A DNA stretch of 64,000 nucleotides from Cryptosporangium aurantiacum (lineage in GTDB: Bacteria > Actinomycetota > Actinomycetes > Mycobacteriales > Cryptosporangiaceae), in NCBI RefSeq assembly GCF_900143005.1, contig NZ_FRCS01000001.1, positions 496,001-560,000 on the forward strand, written 5' to 3'. Below are positions 51,850 to 60,391 of this stretch, in pieces; the first letter of the stretch is position 1; each line of letters opens with the position of its first letter. The position numbers were made by a program, and so were the translations under genes. The notes under the pieces are model-generated. The model was not told the origin of the DNA. It did not search any database and saw nothing but the letters and a program-made list of their open reading frames with translations.

Positions 51850-51877
51850 GCCTGTCGCGGTGGGAACCGCGACAGGC
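51850..51877. terminator. Bidirectional terminator between aftD and acyltransferase
   Basis: A perfect 12-base stem (GCCTGTCGCGGT and complement) closed by a GGGA tetraloop of the stable GNRA class. Confidence 0.8.
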
Positions 51878-51898
51878 TGCTACACAGCGGGAGCGGGA

Positions 51899-53470
51899 TC
51901 AGTCGGCGGGACGCCGCGGCGGAGGAGCCGGCCAGCCGGGCGGCGGACCCACCGGCGGCGGCCCGACCGGCGGAGCGCCTCCCGGCGGTAGCCCGACCGG
52001 AAGCGAGTTGTCCGGCGGCGGTGGCATCCGGGGGATCGGCTCGGTGGACCGCTCCGCCTCGGCGTCGGGTGTCGTCGGCTGCTGCGGGACCCAGGGCCCG
52101 AGCTGCACCGGGTGCTGGTACTCCCACGGCACGGCCGGCTCCGGCGGGGGCGGCAGCGGCGAGCGCGGCGCGTCCGGATCGGGCGCGGGGAACTGCGGTG
52201 CTTCGGCGTCGGACGGCGTCGGCGTCGGGTCGGTCGCCGGTGCGGCGTCCTTGGCCTGGATGTCGGCCGCCCCGCGCCGGGTACGGCGTCGGACGTAGTT
52301 CTGGGCCGGACGTTCGAGCAGGCGGTAGCTGAGCGCCGCGACGACGATCGCCGCCGCCACGGTGAGCGGGAACAGCGTGCTGAAGCCGCCGCGGAACAGC
52401 TCCAGGTTCAACGCCTCCACCAGCGTGAACATCAGCACGAGGTGGAACAGGAAGACGCCATAGCTGATCTCGCCGAGCCAGCGCACCCGCTTGTCGGTGA
52501 GCACGGCCCGGAGCGGGTGCGTGCGTCCACCGGCCGGGGCGGGGGAGACCAGCGGCAGCAGCATGAAGAACGCGGTGGCGCCGTAGAGAAGGTGCTTCGC
52601 GATCCACTGCGACGTGGTGGCGGCCTCCAGCGTGTACGGGCCCGCGACCGGCGTCATCGAGAGCGCGAACAGGATCCCGGCGATGATCCAGCAGGTGCCG
52701 GGCGCGGTGGCCAGGTCCTCGGCGAGCTTGCGCAGCCGCGGCCACGCCCCGACCGACGCCGCCGAGGGCAGGCACGCGAGGATCATTCCGAGCGCGAACC
52801 AGTCCAGGTACGCGGGCAGCCACTGCAACGCGAGTTGGTCGCGCAGCACCGGGATCTGGTGGATGACCAGACCCCACAGCGGGCCGATCGCGAGCAGCAC
52901 GCCGAGCGCGATCGTCTGGCGCCGCATGATCCGGCGGGGGCGGCGGCCCTTGAGCGACACCGCGGCGATCAGCGGCAGCGCGAGGTAGAACGACATCTCG
53001 ACGACGAGGCTCCAGATGTGCGTCAGCGCCTGGTGCGGGTTGTCGCCGAAGTAGATGTGGGTGAGCGTCGCGTACTCGAGCCAGTCGGTCCACGTCGTGC
53101 GCTGGATCGTGAACCCGGTCGAGTGCTCCCACGGGCGGATCAGCATCGTGAGCGCGAGCAGCGCCCAGTAAGCCGGGAAAATCCGGGCGAACCGCCGTAA
53201 TAAGAACGCCTTGGACTCCGGCCGGGGCCGGAGGTCGACCGCGGCTTCCACGAACGGCCGGTAGAGCAGGAACCCGGACAGCAGGAAGAACAGCGTCACG
53301 CCGAAGTCGAGCCGGGCGAGGAACGGGGCGAAGAAACCCTCGACCGCGCGGCCGGTCTGGAACCCGGCGTGGGTAGCGACGACCGCGAACGCGGCCAGCG
53401 CGCGCACGCCGTCGAGGACGTCGAGATGCCCGCCTGCCCGCGTTCCGGCCCGGGGCGCCGGGGCCGTCAC
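51899..53470 (-). CDS. Membrane acyltransferase with proline-rich tail
   Basis: A 523-residue O-acyltransferase of the acyltransferase-3 family. The start HLDVLDGVRALAAFAVVATHAGF carries the conserved His. LFFLLSGFLLYRPF, FARIFPAYW, HIWSLVVEMSFYL and GEISYGVFLFHLVLMF follow, with about ten helices (25-410). The last 110 residues are Pro/Gly/Ala-rich and probably disordered in the cytoplasm. It would acylate the cell-wall glycan made by the cluster. GTG 53470 overlaps the stop of the upstream gene (GTGA), so the longer frame to 53884 is rejected. Confidence 0.87.
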   Translation of the reverse strand: MTAPAPRAGTRAGGHLDVLDGVRALAAFAVVATHAGFQTGRAVEGFFAPFLARLDFGVTLFFLLSGFLLYRPFVEAAVDLRPRPESKAFLLRRFARIFPAYWALLALTMLIRPWEHSTGFTIQRTTWTDWLEYATLTHIYFGDNPHQALTHIWSLVVEMSFYLALPLIAAVSLKGRRPRRIMRRQTIALGVLLAIGPLWGLVIHQIPVLRDQLALQWLPAYLDWFALGMILACLPSAASVGAWPRLRKLAEDLATAPGTCWIIAGILFALSMTPVAGPYTLEAATTSQWIAKHLLYGATAFFMLLPLVSPAPAGGRTHPLRAVLTDKRVRWLGEISYGVFLFHLVLMFTLVEALNLELFRGGFSTLFPLTVAAAIVVAALSYRLLERPAQNYVRRRTRRGAADIQAKDAAPATDPTPTPSDAEAPQFPAPDPDAPRSPLPPPPEPAVPWEYQHPVQLGPWVPQQPTTPDAEAERSTEPIPRMPPPPDNSLPVGLPPGGAPPVGPPPVGPPPGWPAPPPRRPAD

Positions 53471-55470
53471 AGCGCCGGCTCCGGGCGTCCGGCCTTCGCC
53501 GCCAGACAGATCATCGCGTCCGGATCGGTGCTGCTCACCACGACCCGGTCGTACGCCTTGTTCGGCGTTCCGAGCATCAGCGACGAGTACTTGCCGGTCG
53601 TCAGCGTCGTCTCGGCGAACCGGCGGGGCGCGAACCTGCGCGCACCGTCGGCGAGCTGGACGGTGACCGTCGTGGGCGTCTGCGACAGGTAGTCCAGCCG
53701 GAGGAACGAGTCCGGATGGGGGATCCGCTTGTCGAGCGTCACGGTCACCGACCCGACGCCGCGTAACGGATGCGCGCAGAACACGCCTGGCCGATCGGCA
53801 CTGGTGGCCTCCTCCACGAAGCGGGCCCGGAGCAGGTGGCCTCCCTGGTCGAACATGTACATGGGTCGGGTTGCATCGTCCCATCGCACGGCGGCCGGTA
53901 GGTGCGGTTCGACCGGACGGAAGATGTCGGAGGTGCGCCGGTTGGTGCTGATGAAGTTCGCGACCGTGCCCGCGACGTAGGTGTCGAAGATCGAGATCTG
54001 GCCCTTCTCGGTGTTCGTTTCCAGATCCCGGAGCGCGGTCGTCATGTAATCCCGGATCGGGTTCTCCACCCAGCGCTTCTCGAACGAGCCGACGGTCGCA
54101 CCGTAGCTCAGCGCGTAGGCGACGACCGCGATCACCAGGCCGATTCCGACCGGCCGGGTGACCCCGTCACCCGCCGGTGCGGGCGGGAGTGCGCCCTGGT
54201 CCGGCTCCTCGTCGTCCGGCGCCGCGTGGCGTCCGGCCGGTGCCGGGGCAGCCGGTGCGGCCGGTGCGGGCTCCGGTGGCCACAGACCGTGCCGGCCTCT
54301 GGCCGCGACCGCGTCCGGGTCGGGGACGACGAGCAGCATCACTTCGGCGAGCACGAGCGCGATCGTGATCTCGGAGAGGTAGTGGAAGTTGCGGGCCAGG
54401 ATCACGCCGACGTACTCGAACCGGCCGGCGGCGAGCAGGACCGCGGTGCCGGCCAGCACGCTCCCGGGCAGCAGCCACGCGCGCAGCGCCCACCAGCCGT
54501 TCCGCCGGACGCCGATCACGCTCAGCACCAACGCGGCGACCTGCCCGGCGACGATCGCGACCGCTCCCGGCGACGAGGCGCTGTAGTAGACGATGTCGAG
54601 CGAGAACCAGGTCCACGGACCGCCGATCATCGCCGGGGCGATCGATCCCACCCACGCGTCCGAGAATAGGTCCCAGGTGGCGCCGATCGACGGGGTCTTG
54701 CCGGACGAGGCGTAGTCGCCGGTGAGGAAGACGACGAAGAACGCCAGGATCGGGAGCGCGTAGATCAGCCAGGCCAGCCACGAGCGGAACAGCGCGCCGA
54801 TCCGCGCCCGGATGCCACCCCGGCTCAGGTAGAGCAGCGTGAGCAGCGGGGCCAACGCGACGCTGAGCGCCGCTTTCTCCCAGAAACACACCGCGAGCAG
54901 GACGCCGAGCGCGCCGAACGCCGCGTACTTCAACTGCCGGGTGGCTTCGTACCGGATGTGCATGACCAGCAGCAGCAGGATGCCGATGTGCGTCGGCACC
55001 AGGTTGACGCCGCTGGACAGCGAGAGCAACGACGGCACGAGCAGCGGCGAGAACGCGTAGACGCCGAGCCCGAGCAGCGCGGCCCGGCCGGGGCCGAGCA
55101 ACTGGGCGAGCAGGTACGCCATCAGCAGCGTCGCCACCGTCTGCAGCACCAACCGGGCGACGACCGTCGAGTCGTTGTCGTAGGGCGCCAGATGCGCGCT
55201 GACCCAGTAGAAAGTGCGCAGGCCCGGCGTCAGGTGGTCGTTGAGCGGGAGCGTGATGTAGTCCCACCCGAACGGGTGCTTCGCCGCTTCCGCGGTCATG
55301 TCGATGTCGTCGAGGTAGAAGTAGCCCGCCACCCCCAGCGCCCCGATGACGACGGCGTGGACAGCCGCGATCACTGCTGTGACGAGTGCGTACGGATGAA
55401 GCGCTCTGGATCCACCGACGCGCCGACTCGGCTCACCCCGCGTCGGCGCCGTCGGCAGGTACGTCGTCAT
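53467..55470 (-). CDS. GT-C type membrane protein, putative glycosyltransferase
   Basis: A 667-residue membrane protein with about eleven helices. The first extracytoplasmic loop has GYFYLDDIDM, the Asp-Asp pair typical of GT-C enzymes that use polyprenyl-phosphate sugars, then LTPGLRTFYWVSAHLAPYD. A cytoplasmic Pro/Ala linker (about 400-440) splits the helices. The C-terminal 190 residues are a soluble extracytoplasmic domain with beta-sandwich character. It is translationally coupled to the acyltransferase gene and divergent from DUF3068. Donor and acceptor are unknown. Confidence 0.75.
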   Translation of the reverse strand: MTTYLPTAPTRGEPSRRVGGSRALHPYALVTAVIAAVHAVVIGALGVAGYFYLDDIDMTAEAAKHPFGWDYITLPLNDHLTPGLRTFYWVSAHLAPYDNDSTVVARLVLQTVATLLMAYLLAQLLGPGRAALLGLGVYAFSPLLVPSLLSLSSGVNLVPTHIGILLLLVMHIRYEATRQLKYAAFGALGVLLAVCFWEKAALSVALAPLLTLLYLSRGGIRARIGALFRSWLAWLIYALPILAFFVVFLTGDYASSGKTPSIGATWDLFSDAWVGSIAPAMIGGPWTWFSLDIVYYSASSPGAVAIVAGQVAALVLSVIGVRRNGWWALRAWLLPGSVLAGTAVLLAAGRFEYVGVILARNFHYLSEITIALVLAEVMLLVVPDPDAVAARGRHGLWPPEPAPAAPAAPAPAGRHAAPDDEEPDQGALPPAPAGDGVTRPVGIGLVIAVVAYALSYGATVGSFEKRWVENPIRDYMTTALRDLETNTEKGQISIFDTYVAGTVANFISTNRRTSDIFRPVEPHLPAAVRWDDATRPMYMFDQGGHLLRARFVEEATSADRPGVFCAHPLRGVGSVTVTLDKRIPHPDSFLRLDYLSQTPTTVTVQLADGARRFAPRRFAETTLTTGKYSSLMLGTPNKAYDRVVVSSTDPDAMICLAAKAGRPEPAL

Positions 55471-55629
55471 CTGCTCTCACACCGTCCTCGTCGCCCCGGT
55501 TCGGTCGGTCGTGCCACGCCTTCGCGACCGGCGAGTAGTCAACTCGTTCCGGACCGTGCAGGCAGCCCACGACCTGCGGAGATATCCCGCACAAAACTGC
55601 TTCGAGGGAACCATGCGAATGCGCCCCCG

Positions 55630-55643
55630 GTGAGTTTACTCAC
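55630..55643. promoter_or_regulatory. Palindrome in the divergent promoter region
   Basis: GTGAGT-TT-ACTCAC is a perfect inverted repeat in the 239-base gap between two divergent envelope genes. The flanks extend the pairing by three more positions, one of them G-T. It is a possible operator for both genes. Confidence 0.45.
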
Positions 55644-55709
55644 TGGTAACCTCTGCGGGATCGCTCGGGGAAAACAGCTTTGAAGTGCAGGTCTCCTGGG
55701 AGGAACCTC

Positions 55710-56687
55710 ATGCGTCGTGTCGTGGGTGCCGTGGTTTTGGCACTCGGAACCTTTTTGGTGGTTGCAGCAGTCATGCTGCCCACCTATGTGGCGTCGAATC
55801 TGGTGAAAACACCACTGGATCAGTACACGATCAGTGTCGCCACATCCGACAGCGCAACCGTTTTCGACGTTGCTTCGCTCACCGTGCAGCAGAACGTCCC
55901 GGTTGAAGCGACCCGCACCGTGCGGGCCGACCCTGAGGAGAGCACCGACGACGTCGTTGTGTTCGACGCGTTCCTGGTCGTCGAGGACGCGCGGAACAAC
56001 AAGCAGATCACGTTCTCCAGCGACCACGTGGGCCTCGACCGGACCACGGCTGAGTCGCAGCCCGGCTTCGACGCCGCGGTCGACGACGAGCCGACCGAGC
56101 ACGAGGGCCTGATCTACAAGTGGCCGTTCGGCGCGGAGAAGAAGTCGTACCAGTACTTCGACACCACCACCCGCAAGCCGTACACCGCCAAGTACGTGAG
56201 CAGCGAGGACATCAACGGCCTCGAGACGTACAAGTACGAGATGGAGATCCCGCCCACCAAGATCGGTGAGCTGGAAGTCCCGGGTGAGCTGGTCGACAGC
56301 GCCGAGCCGGACGTGACCGCGGACCGGTACTACACCAACGTCCGTACGGTGTGGGTGGAGCCGAAGACCGGCATCGTGCTGAAGGGCCAGGAGCAGCAGA
56401 AGCAGACGCTGCGCGACGCAGCGGGCACCGACAAGCTGACGCTGTTCGAGGCCACGCTCACGTTCGACGAGCAGACCATCGACGAGGCCGTCGGCCTCGC
56501 CGAGGACTCGATCTCACAGATCACTCTAGTGAAGACCGTGGCACCGCTGGTGGTCGGCGTGCTCGGTGTCGTGCTGATCCTGCTCGGACTGTTCCTCGCG
56601 CTTCGTCGCGGCGGCACCGATGAATCGTCGTACCGGCCGTCGAAGCCGTCGACGCCTTCGGACAATCCGGCGCCGGCTCGAACGTAG
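55710..56687 (+). CDS. DUF3068 membrane-anchored protein (PorA-like family)
   Basis: A 325-residue protein with helices at both ends (about 5-28 and 275-300) and a large beta-rich extracytoplasmic middle. LPTYVASNLVKTPLDQYTISVA, GLIYKWPFGAEKKSYQYFD and TYKYEMEIPPTKIG are typical of DUF3068 (PF11271). The family is called porin PorA-like in some databases, but its role in the envelope is unproven. ATG 55710 with GGGAGGA is preferred over the upstream in-frame codon at 55680. It closes the envelope cluster and is followed by two hairpins in tandem. Confidence 0.85.
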   Translation: MRRVVGAVVLALGTFLVVAAVMLPTYVASNLVKTPLDQYTISVATSDSATVFDVASLTVQQNVPVEATRTVRADPEESTDDVVVFDAFLVVEDARNNKQITFSSDHVGLDRTTAESQPGFDAAVDDEPTEHEGLIYKWPFGAEKKSYQYFDTTTRKPYTAKYVSSEDINGLETYKYEMEIPPTKIGELEVPGELVDSAEPDVTADRYYTNVRTVWVEPKTGIVLKGQEQQKQTLRDAAGTDKLTLFEATLTFDEQTIDEAVGLAEDSISQITLVKTVAPLVVGVLGVVLILLGLFLALRRGGTDESSYRPSKPSTPSDNPAPART

Positions 56688-56696
56688 GTTTTCGTC

Positions 56697-56724
56697 CGCT
56701 TAGGTACGGACACGTACCTAGGCG
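56697..56724. repeat. Hairpin downstream of DUF3068
   Basis: The arms TAGGTACG and CGTACCTA with a 4-base loop are perfect. Four more pairs, one G-T, extend the stem. Confidence 0.55.
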
Positions 56725-56743
56725 TTCGTACAAGCTTGACAAA

Positions 56744-56780
56744 ACAGTGCCGACCCCCGGGAAAAGGGGGTCGGCACTGT
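56744..56780. terminator. Bidirectional terminator
   Basis: A perfect 15-base stem (ACAGTGCCGACCCCC and complement) with a 7-base loop, flanked by A-run and T-rich bases. It lies between the convergent DUF3068 and methyltransferase genes. Confidence 0.85.
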
Positions 56781-56804
56781 GCTGTTTACGCCCGATTTAT
56801 TCGG

Positions 56805-57659
56805 TCAGTCGCGGCGGCACACATATATCGACGTACCCGGCACCAGCGCGCCGCGCAGCGGGCTCCACTGCCCCCAGACCTCCTGGTGTCCCTCGGGCCA
56901 TTCCGGCTCGACGAGGTCGACCAGCTGGAAGCCGGCCGCGACGAGCTCGCGGACCCGGTCTCCGAGGGTGCGGTGGTGCTCGACGTACGTCGCCCGCCCG
57001 TCGTCGTCGAACTCGGCGTACGGCGTCCGGTCGAAGTACGAGTGGTAGACGGTCAGCCCCTCCGGGCCCGGGTCGTCCGGGAACGCCCAGCGGAGCGGGT
57101 GGGTGGTGGCGAACACCCAGCGGCCGCCGGGCCGCAGCACCCGGTGGACCTCGCGCATCACGGCGGCGGAGTCGGCGACGAACGGCACCGCGCCGAACGC
57201 CGAGCAGGCCACATCGAAGCTGGCGTCGGGGAACGGCAGCGCGCCGGCGTCGGCCAGGACCAGCGGGACGTCGACGCCGGACCGGTCGTTGGCGGCGCGC
57301 GCGTGCCGGAGCATGCCCGCGGAGAGGTCCAGCGCCACTGGGCGCGCGCCCTGGGTGGCCAGCCAGCGCGAGCAGGACGCCGCGCCGCAGCCGACCTCGA
57401 GCACGTCCCGGCCCGCCACCGGCCCGAGCAGCCCGGCGTCCTCCTCGGTCAGCCCCTCCGGGCACCACCGGAACCGCACGTCGCCGAGGAACTCGCCGTG
57501 GGAGGCCTGGTAGTCGTCGGCGTCGGCGTCCCACCAGAGCCGGCTCGCCGAGCGGCTCTCCGCCGGACCGACCGGACGATGGATGATCCCGGTGGTGCCG
57601 AGCAGCTGGACGGCGCTGAACCGCTGGGGGCCGCCGTCCGTGTCCGTAGAGTTCTGCAC
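56805..57659 (-). CDS. Class I SAM methyltransferase
   Basis: A 284-residue enzyme if started at GTG 57659. SAM motif I is DVLEVGCGAASCSRWL, motif II VALDLSAGML, motif III LPFPDASFDVACSAFGAVPFV, and VHRVLRPGGRWVFATTHPLRWAF is also typical of Methyltransf_11 proteins. The N-terminal half has SRLWWDADADDYQASHGEFLG, a segment common in actinobacterial members of unknown substrate. The start is uncertain because no good ribosome-binding site is seen. The open frame extends to 57992 but the extra part is of low quality. It is divergent from rpsA. Confidence 0.85.
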   Translation of the reverse strand: MQNSTDTDGGPQRFSAVQLLGTTGIIHRPVGPAESRSASRLWWDADADDYQASHGEFLGDVRFRWCPEGLTEEDAGLLGPVAGRDVLEVGCGAASCSRWLATQGARPVALDLSAGMLRHARAANDRSGVDVPLVLADAGALPFPDASFDVACSAFGAVPFVADSAAVMREVHRVLRPGGRWVFATTHPLRWAFPDDPGPEGLTVYHSYFDRTPYAEFDDDGRATYVEHHRTLGDRVRELVAAGFQLVDLVEPEWPEGHQEVWGQWSPLRGALVPGTSIYVCRRD

Positions 57660-58191
57660 GGTTCCAGTGAACTCTTTTCGACCGGCGACTGCTGAGGCCC
57701 CTCGACCCTCGGAGAAGGCCGGAGGTGGAAAAGGGTTCAGTTGTGCCGAGGGCTCGAACCTCCCAGGAGCCCCGGCCGACGCGTACGAGCCGGGCGGATC
57801 GACGCGGCGCGTCGATCCGCCGGGCCCTCGACGGTGCCGGTGACAGGAGTCGCCGGCGAGACGGTCGTTAGCCATGCCGGGCATTCCGGTTTCGGAGGGC
57901 GGAATTGCGGGCCCGGATCCGGTGTTGAGCAGGTGTCTACTCGCAGGTAGCGGTACGAGGGAACGCGCGTTGGACCTTAAGGCCGCCTGCACGGTAGGCT
58001 TGAGAACGCGTTATGGGCTGACCGTGCCTCAGTAGGGAGCAGGCTCGCAGCCGTATGCGTGATCGGGTCCGAGTGCGCCCGAGTCGCGCCCGTTGGCACC
58101 GGGGTGTGACTGGAGTGTTTTCGGCTCGCGTCCGCGGCGAGCCCACGACGCACGGCACGACTCATTGTCCCAATCCGGAGCAACCGCCCAC
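57660..58191. other. Long intergenic region upstream of rpsA
   Basis: No gene is supported in these 532 bases. A perfect 13-base hairpin (GGCGGATCGACGC and complement, 3-base loop) lies at 57793-57821. TTGGAC (57970-57975) and TAGGCT (57995-58000), 19 bases apart, form a possible rpsA promoter. That would leave a leader of about 185 bases, long enough for feedback control by S1. Confidence 0.5.
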
Positions 58192-59694
58192 ATGACGAGC
58201 AGCACCGAGGCCCAGCCGACCACCCCGCAGGTAGCGGTCAACGACATCGGTTCGGAAGAGGCCTTCCTCGCCGCGATCGACGAGACCATCAAGTACTTCA
58301 ACGACGGCGACATCGTCGAGGGCACGATCGTCAAGGTCGACCGTGACGAGGTCCTGCTCGACATCGGCTACAAGACCGAGGGCGTCATTCCCTCGCGCGA
58401 GTTGTCGATCAAGCACGATGTCGATCCGGCCGAGGTCGTCTCCGTGGGAGACCACGTCGAGGCCCTCGTCCTCCAGAAGGAGGACAAGGAAGGCCGCCTG
58501 ATCCTCTCCAAGAAGCGCGCTCAGTACGAGCGGGCCTGGGGCACGATCGAGAAGATCAAGGACGAGGACGGCGTCGTCACCGGCACCGTCATCGAGGTCG
58601 TCAAGGGTGGTCTCATCCTCGACATCGGCCTCCGTGGCTTCCTCCCCGCCTCGCTGGTGGAGATGCGCCGCGTCCGCGACCTGCAGCCGTACGTCGGCCG
58701 CGAGCTCGAGGCGAAGATCATCGAGCTGGACAAGAACCGCAACAACGTGGTCCTGTCCCGCCGCCAGTGGCTGGAGCAGACCCAGTCCGAGGTCCGCAGC
58801 GAGTTCCTCAACAAGCTGCAGAAGGGCCAGGTCCGCAAGGGCGTCGTTTCGTCGATCGTCAACTTCGGTGCCTTCGTCGACCTGGGCGGCGTCGACGGTC
58901 TGGTCCACGTTTCCGAGCTCTCCTGGAAGCACATCGACCACCCGTCCGAGGTCGTCGAGGTCGGCCAGGAGGTCGAGGTCGAGGTTCTGGACGTCGACCT
59001 GGACCGCGAGCGCGTCTCGCTGTCGCTGAAGGCGACCCAGGAAGACCCGTGGCGTCAGTTCGCCCGCACGCACCAGATCGGCCAGGTCGTTCCCGGCCGC
59101 GTCACCAAGCTGGTGCCGTTCGGTGCGTTCGTCCGCGTGGACGAGGGCATCGAGGGTCTGGTCCACATCTCGGAGCTGGCCGAGCGCCACGTGGAGATCC
59201 CGGAGCAGGTCGTCAACGTCGGCGACGAGATCATGGTCAAGGTCATCGACATCGACCTCGAGCGTCGCCGGATCTCGCTGTCGCTGAAGCAGGCGAACGA
59301 GGGGGCCATCGACCCCGACTCGTTCGACCCGACTCAGTACGGCATGGCCGCCACGTACGACGAGCAGGGCAACTACGTCTACCCCGAGGGCTTCGACCCC
59401 GAGACGAACGACTGGCTCGAGGGCTACGAGAAGCAGCGTGAGGAGTGGGAGCGCCAGTACTCCGAGGCGCAGACCCGCTTCGAGGCTCACCAGAAGCAGA
59501 TCGCGGAGGCCCGCGCGGCCGAGGCGACCGCTGCCGAGGAGACCTCGTACTCGTCCGACTCGGCGTCCACCGGTGGCGGCAGCTCCACGAGCTCCAGCAG
59601 CCCCCGGAGCGACGACTCGGCGGCGACCGGCACGCTCGCGACCGATGAGGCCCTGGCCGCGCTGCGCGAGAAGCTGGCCGGCGGCCGTAGCTGA
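58192..59694 (+). CDS. rpsA: 30S ribosomal protein S1
   Basis: A 500-residue protein with four S1 (OB-fold) RNA-binding domains at about 35-105, 120-190, 205-278 and 293-364. Typical lines are GDIVEGTIVKVDRDEVLLDIGYKTEG and VVSSIVNFGAFVDLGGVDGLVHVSELSW. The C-terminal 120 residues are acidic and Ser/Ala-rich with a short coiled-coil, and end in DEALAALREKLAGGRS. It binds mRNA to the ribosome. Mycobacterial RpsA has also been linked to trans-translation. ATG 58192 is chosen because the family starts here. GGAG lies 11 bases upstream. The longer frame from 58093 is leader. It sits next to polA and coaE as in M. tuberculosis. Confidence 0.96.
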   Translation: MTSSTEAQPTTPQVAVNDIGSEEAFLAAIDETIKYFNDGDIVEGTIVKVDRDEVLLDIGYKTEGVIPSRELSIKHDVDPAEVVSVGDHVEALVLQKEDKEGRLILSKKRAQYERAWGTIEKIKDEDGVVTGTVIEVVKGGLILDIGLRGFLPASLVEMRRVRDLQPYVGRELEAKIIELDKNRNNVVLSRRQWLEQTQSEVRSEFLNKLQKGQVRKGVVSSIVNFGAFVDLGGVDGLVHVSELSWKHIDHPSEVVEVGQEVEVEVLDVDLDRERVSLSLKATQEDPWRQFARTHQIGQVVPGRVTKLVPFGAFVRVDEGIEGLVHISELAERHVEIPEQVVNVGDEIMVKVIDIDLERRRISLSLKQANEGAIDPDSFDPTQYGMAATYDEQGNYVYPEGFDPETNDWLEGYEKQREEWERQYSEAQTRFEAHQKQIAEARAAEATAAEETSYSSDSASTGGGSSTSSSSPRSDDSAATGTLATDEALAALREKLAGGRS

Positions 59695-59700
59695 GTAATG

Positions 59701-59722
59701 GGCGAGCGTTCGAACGCTCGCC
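59701..59722. repeat. Perfect 22-bp palindrome after rpsA
   Basis: GGCGAGCGTTC is followed directly by its complement, 6 bases after the rpsA stop. It probably acts together with the hairpin at 59736. Confidence 0.6.
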
Positions 59723-59732
59723 GGGAACGCTG

Positions 59733-60344
59733 ATGGGGGCGCCGCGAATTCGTTCGCGGCGCCCCTTTCGTGTGCTCGTCCTGGCCGTGGTCTGGGTGGC
59801 GCTCGCCGCCGCGGGGTTATCGGTCCTGCTGGTCTCGCCGCTGCCGGACCGCCACCGGGACGAGTCGGTCCTCGACGGACGGGTCGCCTCCGGCCTGATC
59901 GGCTGGGTCGTCGCGGCGGAGGCCGATCAGGTCACGATGGAGCGGATCACCGGCATCGACGGCCCGCGCCGTGCCGACGCCGCGGTGGAGCTCCGCCGGT
60001 CAGGCGACAGCGGAGCGTGGGCATTCCTCCTCGCCGGGCTGGCGCGACCGGACGAGTTCTTCCGGATCGGTCGCTCGTACCGGATGCAGCTCTACGTCCG
60101 CGACCTGAACGCGTCCGGACGCCCGGTGACCCTGCGGGTCACGAACGGCGCCGCGGATCGTGGCCCGACCGACGCATCCGTGACCGCCGCGTTCACCGAC
60201 CGCGACTGGCACCTACTGACGCGGACGTTCGTCGCCACCGGAAACGCGTTCCAGGACACCGCGCTCTACCTCGCGCTACCCCCGGACGGACCGCTGCACT
60301 GGCAGGCGACGCTGGCCAGCGTCCGGCGGGTGGATCCCGGCTGA
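59733..60344 (+). CDS. Hypothetical membrane-anchored protein
   Basis: A 203-residue protein. The N-terminus RIRSRRPFR plus hydrophobic 13-33 is a typical uncleaved anchor or signal. The remaining 165 residues are beta-rich (VTMERITGIDGPRRADAAVELRRS, SYRMQLYVRDLN, DWHLLTRTFVATG, ALYLALPPDGPLHWQATLASVRRV) and resemble carbohydrate-binding jelly-roll modules, although no family can be named. The first codons coincide with a strong terminator-like hairpin, so a downstream GTG at 59772 is a possible alternative. The basic N-terminal residues favour ATG 59733. Coupling with coaE is likely. Confidence 0.6.
   Translation: MGAPRIRSRRPFRVLVLAVVWVALAAAGLSVLLVSPLPDRHRDESVLDGRVASGLIGWVVAAEADQVTMERITGIDGPRRADAAVELRRSGDSGAWAFLLAGLARPDEFFRIGRSYRMQLYVRDLNASGRPVTLRVTNGAADRGPTDASVTAAFTDRDWHLLTRTFVATGNAFQDTALYLALPPDGPLHWQATLASVRRVDPG
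59736..59768 (+). terminator. Perfect hairpin with TTCG tetraloop and TTT, over the start of the next ORF
   Basis: GGGGCGCCGCGAA and its exact complement enclose TTCG, then TTT follows. This is an ideal rpsA terminator by structure, yet it falls within the first codons of the ORF at 59733. Confidence 0.75.
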
Positions 60345-60391
60345 GCGGCGGATCGGCCGACGGCGGGCTCCGCGTCGGGAAGGATGGTGCC

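Noticed and set aside
53471-53884. Extension of the acyltransferase frame upstream of 53470
   Set aside because: It lies inside the coupled GT-C gene. The GTGA overlap and the family N-terminus support 53470.
55646-55661. GTAAC followed by GGGAT considered as a second GlnR box
   Set aside because: The right half does not match GaAAc, and the genes are not nitrogen-related.
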